A stretch of DNA of 64,000 bases from Prunella strophiata (lineage: Eukaryota > Chordata > Aves > Passeriformes > Prunellidae): NCBI GenBank assembly GCA_036583965.1, contig JAZBQD010000027.1, positions 5,536,187 to 5,600,186 on the forward strand, in the 5' to 3' direction. The notes beneath the pieces are model-generated. The model was not told the DNA's origin and searched no databases. It saw only the letters and a program-made list of their open reading frames with translations. This document shows, one piece after another, positions 47,982-58,664 of this stretch. Each line of letters begins with the position of its first letter. Position 1 is the stretch's first letter. The translations under genes and the position numbers were made by a program.

Positions 47982-50633
47982 GATGTCACTGATTTAGGGC
48001 TCTGCTGTGCCCTTGGAAGGTTAGAGGGTGGTTTTCTTTTTTTGTTCCTTTTTTTTTTTTTTTTCCTTCTTTTTCATGGTTATAAAATACTTTATCGACT
48101 TTATAAAAGATGATCACAAAAATTTAGGCTAATAAAAGGACTAAGCTATAATCTAAAGCTTCATCCTGGCAGCCTCTTTGCTGCATGAATAAAGGCTCTG
48201 CAGTGTGGCGAGTTCTACAGTAAAATCACACTAAGAAATAGCAATGAAAACAACTAATAAAAACTGATATAAACCTCTAGTTTTAAGAATTAATTCAAAT
48301 AGAGCAGAAAACAATACATACTTTTCAAGGTGGTGATTGGAAAGGGGTGGAAATATCACTGCAGGCTTCTAATTTTGTGTTCACATAAATCAAATTTAAG
48401 TAGTCTCCTATTGCTGACTATGAAAAAACTATTCCAAATTGTAATTTTGTTACATGTGTTTCTTGTGAATGGTTTTATTAGTTTTTAGATAATATCAAAT
48501 CTCTAAGGACAGGCCTGAAGCTGGAATAATTGTAGATTTTCTCTTGCTCTGCTATTTAAAACTTGTTAACCATTCTGATCTCAAAGCAGTAATGCTGGTC
48601 CAGAGAAAAATGGAGTTTGACTCCAAGAATCACAGCAGGGGTCTTATGGCTGTCTGCTTGGCTTCTTGTTTCACTGCAGTTAAAACACAGAAGAGACCAG
48701 ATTTTGTTCTCCATTTGAGTTTACATAAATTCAGATTAACCCCTTAGGAAAGCTCTTCAGGCTGTGTTTGGAGGCACAGCATGGCTTGGGGAAGCAGGAG
48801 GTTTTTGGCTTCTGGCTTGGCTTTTGATCATGTGAGGATTTCCTGAAAGGAAATAATATTGAACAGTGGTCTCCAAGCAGCCAGTAGCCATCACAAGTTA
48901 TGTTTTAAATATTAGTGACTGGACTTAATTTGGCCTTGGAGGGTTTGTGGAGGGGACAGTGAGGGTTTGATCTCAGTCATGAGCCTGTGATTGAATTGAG
49001 TTAGCAAAGGACTTGATGTTTTCACAGAAAACTTGCATAAGCCTGAAAGCTTCTTAGCAGGTATTTAGAAATTCATCTGTCTCCAAAGTAACTTTGTACC
49101 TTGTACATAGTGCACCTGGCTTTAGGGGAGAGTCAGATTTAGTCTTCAGCAGACTGCCAGCAAACCAGTTCATCTTTGCTGTAGGGGCCAGGTCAATGCT
49201 GGCAGTCCTGCATTTGGGTTTGGGCACTTGGAGTGTTGTAGCCTTAGCCCTGTGCCCTGGCCCTGCTGTCTGTGCAGCCTGCTGGGGGCTGAGGAGCCCC
49301 TGTGCTGCAAATGCCAGGAGGACACCCCTGACGTGGCTGCAGGACCCAGAGGCTGTGATTCTCTGCAGTGCTCCCAGGCTCTGTGTGCATTTGCCACGTT
49401 TCTCCTTGACAAACAGCTCTTCCAGTGTCAGCAGGCCTTGACAGAGTTCCTTCCATGGCAGGGGGAAAAAATATCAGTGTAAGGCAGCTCCATTACATAA
49501 CAAAGGTTATCTGGAGACACAGATACTCTGAAAGTCCTCTCTGTTCTTTTCTATTTCCAGGGACAATCAGCTTATTCTCATTTTAAGAGCTTACTATCAG
49601 TTCTGACCCATTTAAAATTCACCTGCCAATTGAATTGTATGACAGGACCTGGCTGACCCAGGAACAAAGGGAAATGTTCATATCTTTTAATGAACTGCCA
49701 CAGACCGAGAGCTGAGAAGAAAAAAGGGAAAGAATAGAGTCAGCTCTATGAGAAACAAAACTTTTTTTCACAAGGCAGGGAATAGGAGCTTTCTTACTAA
49801 AATATTATAAGTGGCTTTGCTCTATTATCTGTTTGCAGCTTCACATCCTTGAAACATTTATTCTTTCACAAGAAGGGAAGTTTGCAAGTGGGTGTTTCTC
49901 TGTGCACAGGTCCCATCCTTTTTCTAATGATTATTCTGCCAGCCTGCTCCTCCCTTCCAGCCCCCTCCCACAGAGAGCTGAGGGCAGAGGATGGTCAGTC
50001 TGTGTCTTAGCTGCTTGTGCAGCACACAGGAGTGACTCTGGCATCAGCAGGGAAGTGCTGGCCAGTGGCTGTAGTTCCAAGGATCAGGATTGTTAAATGT
50101 GTGGTCCTTTGGAGAAACATCTGCTGTCTAAATTCCATGCCTGCATTTTTTCCCATGTTTCATGTTGGTTGGGTTTTTATTTGCTTTTTGGGGTGAATGG
50201 GTGGTTTTAGATATCTGTACTTATTAATAATTTCTTTCATTATAATTGCCACATGCATGTCCAGGATACCTGTTAGGTGATTATCTGACCTGGGACTGAT
50301 CTGCTGGGTTTGGCAATGGGTTTAAATGGGGGCTGCAGCTTTTGGTGTTTCCCACCCATCCCTTGTTCTCAGGTCTCAGTCTCTGAGCTTGTCTCACATC
50401 TAAAATTCTTAGTTCTGTTCCCTATGTCCTTACAGTTACTCTTACTGGAGCTATTTGCTGATGTAATTTTTCAGGGCATAAGCATAAGTACTGCTGTGCT
50501 CAGTTTATCAGTAGTTTTTTCAAAACAATTTGTACAATCCAGAGCATTTCTTTAACACTGAGTTTTAAAAATACCTCACACATCAGTGCCAAAGGCAAAA
50601 GAAGGTATATTTCTTTCTCTTTTTTTTTTTTTT
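47982..50633. other. Unique non-coding DNA right of the minisatellite
   Basis: Immediately after the palindrome comes a T-rich stretch (48032-48075, with T16 at 48049-48064), then an AT-rich, complex segment (about 48080-48330) that could be conserved non-coding DNA. No gene is recognised. An acceptor-like pyrimidine tract ending in CAG lies at about 49541-49560, with no partner sites identified. Confidence 0.5.
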
Positions 50634-51510
50634 CTTTTTCCTTTTCCTTTTTTAATGCAGCTGTTGGCAATAAAGAAATTGCAGTGCACAGCTCCAGGGT
50701 TGTTTATAACCGGCGTCTCTTGGCACCCAAAGCTGCCTGGCTTTCTTACATGTAAAGTTTTGCCCCAACATCAGGCCTAATTTATAGCTGATATCCAGGA
50801 CAAGGAGAAGTCAAAGAAAAAGTGATGTTTCCTAGGGAATGGGAAGCCCTTGCCTGGCACTCATGAATTACAAGGCTGAACTTTTTAATGTGTCTCTCCT
50901 CCTCCTTTTGCTCGGTTTTGTTGCTGCCTCCAGTAACATTTTTCCTGACTATAGTACCATTGACTCCTGTGATAGTTTAATAGTTTTCTGCTGTTTACAC
51001 AGTTGTCAGTGAAATTGTTGTGATTTAAATTTGCATGCAGAGTTGGTGAGTGCTCAGAGCTGATGGTGCTCTTCTTTTTCCTTTTCTTTTTTAATGCAGC
51101 TGTTGGCAATAAAGAAATTGCAATGCCACAGCTCCAGGGTTGTTTATAACCGGCGTCTCTTGGCACCCAAAGCTGCCTGGCTTTCTTACATGTAAAGTTT
51201 TGCCCCAACATCAGGCCTAATTTATAGCTGATATCCAGGACAAGGAGAAGTCAAAGAAAAAGTGATGTTTCCTAGGGAATGGGAAGCCCTTGCCTGGCAC
51301 TCATGAATTACAAGGCTGAACTTTTAATGTGTCTCTCCTCCTCCTTTTGCTCGGTTTTGTTGCTGCCTCCAGTAACATTTTTCCTGACTATAGTACCATT
51401 GACTCCTGTGATAGTTTAATAGTTTCTGCTGTTTACACAGTTGTCAGTGAAATTGTTGTGATTTAAATTTGCATGCAGAGTTGGTAAGTGCTCAGAGTTG
51501 ATGGTGCTAC
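50634..51510. repeat. Tandem duplication of a segment of about 440 bp
   Basis: Copy 1 (50634 to about 51073) and copy 2 (51074 to about 51510) run head-to-tail. They differ by about eight events: mostly single-base length changes in C or T runs, plus three substitutions, giving roughly 98% identity by eye. Each copy contains the same non-coding sequence, which includes TTTATAACCGGCGTC and CTAATTTATAGCTGATATCC. The junction lies in a pyrimidine-rich CTCTTCTTTTTCC stretch that also begins copy 1, so unequal exchange between pyrimidine tracts is a plausible origin. An assembly-level haplotype duplication is the main alternative. Confidence 0.95.
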
Positions 51511-52997
51511 CCCAAAGATAATTTGTATTCCCGGTGCTGGAGTTGTCCTGGTAACATTTAGGTGACTGGAAACCATTTGCAGAGGGGAAGTTTAATTCTG
51601 ATACTGCTCACTGGTCCCAGTGCTGGGGATCCAATCCAGGATGGGGTTTGGTAGTGACAAACCTTCTAACTTCACCTTGTGGCCAGGGCCTTCATAGGGT
51701 CTTTTACCTGTGCTGCTGTTTAGAGAAGACTTTGGAGGAACACATGAAAATTGTTCCTCTACTTGTACCTTCATTTCTGACATACTGAGCTGGAGGATGC
51801 TGTTCCTTCTGCTGGAGGCTGAATTCTTATCTCTGAAACTCAGTTTTTGGTTCTGATGCTACTTTTGGATTTCTGGAGGGGTACTGATTAGCAGGGGCTA
51901 CAGGTCACTTGCTGCACTGCCAGTATCTGTGATGTAACAGACTTCAAAGATAAAAAAGTTAATTAAAAAACCCAGCCTATTGCTTTAAAGTTGTACACAT
52001 GGATTAATGTTTTTTAGTGTATGTTAATGTTGGGGACCCAAAAAATTACTGGAGTATTGCAAGTTTAGCACTCCATACTCTAGTAGCCAGGCATTTACAG
52101 ACTCCTGTTTTGAATGGTCTGAAGTCATATTGCTCATTTTTTATTGCTGAAAGGTGTCTGGTATTTCATTCTGGCTGCCCTGGAGAGAAAGCAGTGGTAT
52201 TTTTATCACCTACAGGGACCCAGTACAGAAAAGCAAGAAAGCATAATAAAATAGTCATTTGAGAGACATTTTCATGGTCACTATCTCCTAAAAATCCATT
52301 CATAGCTCTTCTTATGAAAATCACAGTGACAAAAGACTTAATCAGGAGACAAATGTTGATACAATGTCTTGAGTTTCTGGCTTTTCTTGCAGCAAAAAAT
52401 ATGTCTTCTGTACTACATTTAAATCTGGACTTAAATAATACCAGTGCATTACTGCAATACATCTTGGTGAAAGAGGCTTTTAGAGCTAATCTGAATTGGA
52501 GTAGCTACAGTGACTTCAGAGCAGACAAGCAATTTCTCACACCAGCTGAGGGCATGGTGCACATTGGGTATTTGGAATTGCAGACTGAAATCTGTGGAGC
52601 TGTTTCTGCATCATGCAAGAAATGCTTTCTCCACTTCTTGCTTTCCTTCCTTTTGTGAATGAACCTCAGGAGAATAAAGCCAAAATCCACTTTTGTATTG
52701 CTGGAAGAAAGATTAAAGCTTTGGTAGTGACTTATTTTAATAGAGTCTTCTCCTTTTTATATCTCTGGATGGTTTCCATAGGTTTTACATAGATTAATCA
52801 CTTGGCCTCATGGAAAAAAAAGGTAAGAAACAAATGGGGTGGGGGGGAAGTAATAATCATTGGGATAATTATATCTATGGATGTCTTTGGCTTATGGTAC
52901 TCAATCTTTCAGCAGTGTTCATGTGGGACTCCATAAGCAGTAAAAAGTTTCAGTTCCATAAAAATTTATGTTCCCTTTATTCTCATAAAACACAAGT
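51511..52997. other. Unique non-coding DNA
   Basis: No gene is recognised. The open frame at 52314-52658 (plus strand, 114 codons) does not resemble a known family. A short G-run lies at 52841-52851. Confidence 0.55.
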
Positions 52998-53465
52998 AAT
53001 CACAGAACAGTTTGGGTTGAAAGAGCCCTTTAAAGGTCATCTAGTCCAACCCTCTGCCATGGGCAGGGATGTCTTCAACTAGATTAGGTTGCTCAGATTC
53101 CTGTCCAACCTGACTTTGAATGTTTGCAGGGATGGGGCATTCACCACCTCTCTGGGCAGCCTGTGCCACTGTTTTGCAATGATGTAAAAAATAAATTCTC
53201 TGTTCCTTATATCTTATATTCCTTCTTTATATTCTTATTCCTTCCTTATATTCTTATATTCCTTCTCTATTCCTTATATCTTACATATTATACAAGTCTA
53301 AAAAAATAAGAACATTTTGTATCTAAGTGCACACTCCTTTGGATGCAGCCCAGGAGAGGTTTGGTTTCTGGGCTGTGAGTGCACATCTCCAGGTTGCGTC
53401 TGGCCCCACATTCACCAGCACCCCCAAATCCTTGACAGGGCTGTTTTCAATCCTTCTCAGATATC
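52998..53465 (-). mobile_element. CR1 retroposon 3' region, interrupted
   Basis: The plus strand from 52998 follows the reverse complement of the CR1 3' end: AATCACAGAACAGTTTGGGT, AAAGGTCATCTAGTCCAACC, CTGCCATGGGCAGGGATG, then GGGATGGGGCATTCACCACC and CTCTGGGCAGCCTGTGCCA. After an internal TA/pyrimidine-rich array, homology resumes at about 53340 (GGATGCAGCCCAGGAGAGG, TTTCTGGGCTGTGAGTGCAC, CACCCCCAAATCCTTGACAG) and matches a part of CR1 further from its 3' end. The order and the common minus orientation support one element, expanded internally and partly deleted. No open coding remnant survives. Confidence 0.85.
53201..53292. repeat. TTCCTTATATTC-type tandem array inside CR1
   Basis: About 90 bases of imperfect repeats of TTCCTTATATTCTTATA-like units. 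They begin where CR1 normally carries a TTCCTAATATCTAAT-type motif, so the array looks like an expansion of the element's own sequence. Confidence 0.6.
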
Positions 53466-53989
53466 TTTGGAAATCAGTTCAAAGACACACTTCATTATGC
53501 TTGTCAGTCATACTTGATAAGGTTATGTTTTAAGATGCTTTTTTCTTGCAGAGTCACGGGAATTGCTGATGAGTGTGATTGCTTAATAATGGAATAAAAA
53601 GAAAAACTCCTTCTGAAAGCAGAGGAATTTGTCTGCAGCTGGTGCTGTGGTACAGTGACATAGGGATTGCTTATTAACTACACCTTCTCTGGGTTTGCTT
53701 TGGGATCATTTCCCCACAGAGCACTAACGGATGGAATGCTGCTTAGGGCCAAAGGCAGGATGCTCCATCCACATGGCTTTGTTGCATTTGGCTGGAAGGG
53801 GCTTGGGTTCTTAAATCAGGGGAAAACTCAATTCATCAACATCTCCTTGCACAAAGGGGGAGGGCTGTTTGTGTTTAATGGCAGCAGGCAAATTGGTCTC
53901 TCTTTGTCTTGGCCTTCCTGTGCTATTGCCTTGCTGCTCCTCATCTCCAGTGAGACTCCCCGGTCCTTTGTTGCCTCCTGCTCATTTCC

Positions 53990-54310
53990 ATGGCAGCCGA
54001 TCCCGGCGTGGCAGGCCCCGGCCAAACAGCCCCGCGTGGATGAGCCGAGTGTGGGAGCAGGAGCAAGAATGGAGCCTGTCACTAGGACTGGCTGCACGTA
54101 ATTGCATAAATTCCATCAAGTGCATCCCATGGTTTCAAGCCCCTGGAAGCTGTAAATAATGTGTTTTAATTAATGGGTTGCCAGGAGCTTTAAAGCAAAT
54201 CAGATTGGACCGAGGGCTGCAGAATTCGGCAGCTGTGGTGGCTGGAGCATACGAGCACTTTGACTAACTGCTGGTTGTTCATTTCATTTTAATTAAATGA
54301 CTTGCAGAGC
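53990..54310. promoter_or_regulatory. Candidate conserved non-coding element
   Basis: A mixed-composition stretch that runs from a CpG-bearing GC-rich part (53990-54060) into AT-rich homeodomain-type words: CACGTAATTGCATAAATTCC, GTTTTAATTAATGGG and TTTTAATTAAATGAC. It contains no simple repeats or transposon homology. This texture is typical of developmental enhancers, but the call rests on word content alone. Confidence 0.3.
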
Positions 54311-55469
54311 TGAAAGCTCCCGCCATCCTCACCTGGGTACTGTTGAAATCCATGATGTGTGGAGCTGGGGAATTGGGCAAAACTGGTTGGCAACAGCAGA
54401 GGAGAGACTTTGTCTGAAGGACTGTGCATGGCTGTTAACTTCAAAGTCATGCAAACCACAGCATTTCCTGTATTGCATTTCTTTGTGTGATCCTTGTGGT
54501 TTGGATTTTAGGATTTTCTGCGTGTGCAGTGTGGTTGGTGCTGACCAGGAAGGCTCTCATTTCCATCCTGTGCTAGCCGAGCTTCAGGGCTGGCAGTGAG
54601 AAAGGAGCAGTTGCTCTTTGCAAACGTGTCAAGTCCTGCGGAATGACGTGTGCTGTACGTGTGATTCATGTAGCATTTGGTAACACACTGAGCTGCAGAA
54701 ATGAGCAGAATGAGCCATGTAAGGGCCACTGAAGGGGAGTTTTTAATGCCTTTTCCTGTCAGTATCTCCCAGCACAACCAGGGTTAGGGACTGGCTGTCT
54801 CTGCCTCGTTTTCTCTCCGTGTGCTCTGAGGTTGTTAATGGTGCTACCCTGTGGCGTGGGGATGTGGTGGAGAGGAGGTGTCAAAGATGGAGCTGTGCCT
54901 GTGGAAGTGGGAGCACAGGGGTACCTCAGATGGATAGATAAAAGGGGATTGTCAGTCCCTGGTGGGGTCCAGCTTTACCAACAATCTGCCTGCTGCTCCT
55001 GCCGACCTTGGATCACAGCAACTGGAGAGTAAGGGGAAATGTGCCCACTAAAAATGTTGACATGGTTCCACCATCTGCTTCTACTGTATTAACTTTCCTG
55101 ACTAATTGCATGTGTGATGCTGTGCCACATGGTAGCTTTGTTCTTTACATCAAAAGACAAAGCTGCTTTGTGTTTCCTGAAGACCTTTGAACCATACTTG
55201 CCATTGAAGGCCTTGTCAGTGTGACATGGTAGCTGTTGATGTCTTCTTGCCTTGATGATTAGAGAGCTCCAAATAAGTGATCTTGGTCATACTTGTTAAT
55301 AGGTTAAAGGCTATGGTTGCATGCATCATAATTTCCATGTTGTGCCTATTCAATTCCCATCCCCAGGGTACAAGTATTTAATATTGCAATGCACAAAAGC
55401 ATTTGACATCACATGATGATGGGTGAAGAGGTTTGTGCTTGAACAGGGAGCTGCATGACCGATGCCCAG

Positions 55470-55800
55470 CTCTTAACCTGAGCCCTTGCCTTACTGCAGT
55501 GCAGGAGCCCTGTGCTCGTGCTTGCTGGCAGAATATTAACAGACATTTGTTTGGCGCTGTTCCGCCGCAACAGACTTGGATCAGAGGATGAACCTGCTGT
55601 TCAGTCTGAAACGATGCTGCCTTTGGAGACGGGCTTGAAAATGCTTTTGTGTGCGATCCCTCCCAATTCCCAGGGCTCTGATTCAGTGGTCTTAAAAAGC
55701 AAGATTCCTGGCCAATTAGTTGTTGGATATAATGGATGTCTTCTTTACAGAGCTGTAGAAAAGGTGTTTTCACAGGTGCATGCACAGGGACATCTGTGGC
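55470..55800. promoter_or_regulatory. Candidate conserved non-coding element
   Basis: A complex stretch with more CpGs than its surroundings (for example TTTGGCGCTGTTCCGCCGC at 55550-55568) and intact AT-rich words such as GGCCAATTAGTTGTTGG. TTTGGCGC resembles an E2F-type site and CCAAT a CCAAT-box, but no transcription start is evident. Both strands are open for about 100-150 codons without any recognisable protein. Confidence 0.22.
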
Positions 55801-56760
55801 ACTGGTCTGTCTAAAGATCATTAACAACCAGGCTCTATTTTTTCTTTTTAAATTATCTTGAACATTCCCACTTGTTTCTGCCCAGTTAATTCACTTTAAG
55901 TTCTTTTACTATAGCTGTTCGTATGATATAAGAAAGCTTCCAGTAGCATAAGAGGTTTCTGTGTGTATTTTTTGTTTTTGTGGCATTCAATTGTTACTTT
56001 TCATTTTCCATTTCTCTTTTTGGTGTTTGAAGGATACATACTTCAGGACTAGGGGAACTTTCTAAAATAACCCTAGGAAAATTTTTTACTTCAAAGGTGC
56101 CATCATTTTGTTAGTAACTAAGTAAATGGAAAAAGGGAATGAAGCCTAAAAATACTAGATTTAAGTCTTTAGAAAAATCTCTGTTCCTTTTATTCTTATT
56201 GGCTCTTCATTCTGCCAAGACACTACAGTGGGTATTTTAATTGTAATATTTTAGCCTCCCAGAAAGTAAACCATGGCACGTCAGGTTTTTTCTTAACTGT
56301 ACAGAGCATTTCTTGCATGTTTTACTCTGCAACTTATTGATTAAAGCAGGACCAGAAGAAGAAGAGTAAACATCGAATCCAACATTACCAACTGGACCAT
56401 GTATAAATTGACATAAAATGCTGTGCTGCTTCTAATAAAAAATGCATAAATGCAGCAAAATGAGGCAAAATAGCAGCTTCATTTCCCCTGCAGTTGGCTG
56501 CCAAACAGAATGCTCAGGTGTGTTTTTGCCTATGTAATTCCCTAATTGAGAGCACAAACCCTCATTGCCTTTTCCTACTGTCCACCCACATGGATTTGTG
56601 CATTGAACCAGCAATACCTCCTCGGGCATCCTAGGTCTGTTACACTTCTTCTTGTATCCCCTCTCTCTGTTTCCTACCCACACAAGGCATCATTTTGCCA
56701 CTGCATGGATTGAGTCTTCAAATCTCTGATTTAGGCTATTGATTCTGACTCTTGACAAGC

Positions 56761-56802
56761 CTTTGCTTTTTCCCTTTTTTTCCCTTTCCTTGTTTTTGTA
56801 GG
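56761..56802 (+). other. Strong 3' splice-site-like tract, unassigned
   Basis: Nearly forty pyrimidine-rich bases (C/T runs from 56761) end in GTAG at 56798-56801 followed by G, a good match to a vertebrate acceptor. The following sequence is open only briefly and no matching donor was recognised. It may belong to a non-coding transcript or be a decoy. Confidence 0.15.
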
Positions 56803-58634
56803 AATTGGGAGCTTTGCATTGACTTCTGTTGGGTTTCCACCATGTCCTTAGATTAGGATCATTTATGTGACAGGTCAGAGATACTTGTGCTGTGAGTCAG
56901 ACTTTTGCAAACATATAAAGCTCGTGCATAGGAATGTCCTGCACGTGTGTTTTGCTGTGCTTACAAACACAGAGCTTGCAGGTGTAAATATCAGGTTACT
57001 GTTTTCCCACACAGTTGTAAGGATCAGTATGCAGCCTGGACCCAGGCCAAGTTCTGCAAAACAGGGTTTAAACGGTGTTTGTTTCTCTTGCTGTTTTTAA
57101 GGCTGATTTGCAGAGGATGTGACTTTTCCTGCAGTTCTGGGACCCCCAGTGTGTAATGGTGCTGCTCTGCTCTCAGTGGCAGAGGTGGCTGCTGAAATTG
57201 CTGCTGCTTCCCCACAGATGTTTTGTGCTCTCACAGCCCGTGTCAGCCGAGTGAGCTGAGCCACAGAGCTCACCCAGCTGTGGCAGGGCAGACCCTACCA
57301 GAGCAGTGACAAATGTGCAGCCAGGGGCTGAGGCTTGCCAGAAATGCCTGATGCTGATTTGAGCCCCAGATCACAGCAGCTGCAGTGAAAGTGTGACAAG
57401 GAGTTCATCGTACCTGGCTCTGCTCAGGGTTTAGGGCCCCTGGGTTTATCTCCTGCGTGCAAACTTGGTGTGAAATCCTGCTGGAGGTGCCATGTCTTTA
57501 GTGCACTTTAACCTCACAGTGTGTACACTAAATTCAGGCAATGAGAACTTAAATGCTGTGTCCAAGCTGTGAAAGGCAGATTCTGTGCCTGTAAACTGCA
57601 GTGTTGTAATATTTCAATGTGACAGCATGAGCCAAATAAGAAAAGGCTGGCACATCAGGCTTCAGGGATATTCTTTGCTATCCTCTCCACTGGTCTTGGA
57701 GATTTTCTTACCACCATCTATGAAAAAGGAATCATACTTAAAAACATCAAAGAGAGCAGAGAGCAGTAACTGTGTAGGGAGGCCTGCAGTTTTCCTTATA
57801 TCTCACTCGGTGAAAGATCTGTCTCTTTTCTTTGTCTGTGCTCACATGCCTTAGCCTCATTTCTCTAATTTTCTGAATAACTGAAGGCAATTTTACCCAG
57901 TAAAGTAAAATTCTGTTCTCTTTCCCTGGTACCTGTCTGATAAGCTATGGACATTTGTGTAGGTGGGAACCAAAATTGCTCCATCAACTCAACCACTTCT
58001 GCTTTTCTGTTTTACTGTACTTGCTCTCAGAAATAGCTTTCAGTCTGTTCTGTCATTGGGGGTTTGACTCAGGGCACCAGGGACTTGAGTCATCAGGGGC
58101 TTTGACTTAGGCTGAGGATAAGTTACAAAACCTGTACTGAAAACAGACATCATAGGGTGTCATAAAAACATCTGAGACCAATTTTGCACAGAGACCACTG
58201 AGATCAGTGATTATTCATGGATTTTGGGGATGTTTCATCAGCGTAGAATGTCACCCCTAGGGTTCAATTCCCAGAAATAGAAAGACAGAATAATATTAAG
58301 TACCTCTTGAGGAATTTGTGGACATCCTTCATTGTGAAATAACATACATGTAGTTGCCACCCCAAGAGCTTCTGTCTTGCAATAATGTCTTGGTTGTTAA
58401 AAGAAGGCAAAACAAAACCCAAAGAGACAGACAAAGCTGGCAATTCTGTCAGCAAAAGTCAGTGTGGATGAGCTTCAGTCAAAGAAATATTTAGAAACAA
58501 ACTGGAAAGTCAGAGCATACCAAATCCTTTGAAAAGGTCATGACTGCAGCAATATGGAGTTCTGGAAGCACGTTCAGCTTCCACAAGCAGAGCAGTGACT
58601 GCTCTTTTCTGCACAGGGGAAATCTTGACTTGAG

Positions 58635-58664
58635 CGTAAGATGCGGCGACCACGCCGTGAAACG
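58635..58664. other. CpG-dense patch
   Basis: Six CpG dinucleotides occur within 30 bases (58635, 58644, 58647, 58653, 58656, 58663) in otherwise CpG-poor sequence. The patch is too short for a CpG island. Confidence 0.6.

Noticed and set aside
43147..47989. Open frames of about 1,605, 1,523 and 954 codons on the minus strand as a giant repeat protein gene
   Set aside because: They are three phases of one stop-free 28-bp period. They start and end at arbitrary points just outside the array, have no promoter, splice or domain context, and the unique tail (43147-43490) is not protein-like.
48032..48075. T-rich tract as the poly-A tail of a retroposed gene on the minus strand
   Set aside because: The adjacent sequence on the relevant side is the minisatellite, with no gene-like sequence and no visible target-site duplication.
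49094..49482. GC-rich open frames as a coding exon
   Set aside because: Three overlapping frames on two strands are open, with no recognisable protein and no convincing flanking splice pair.
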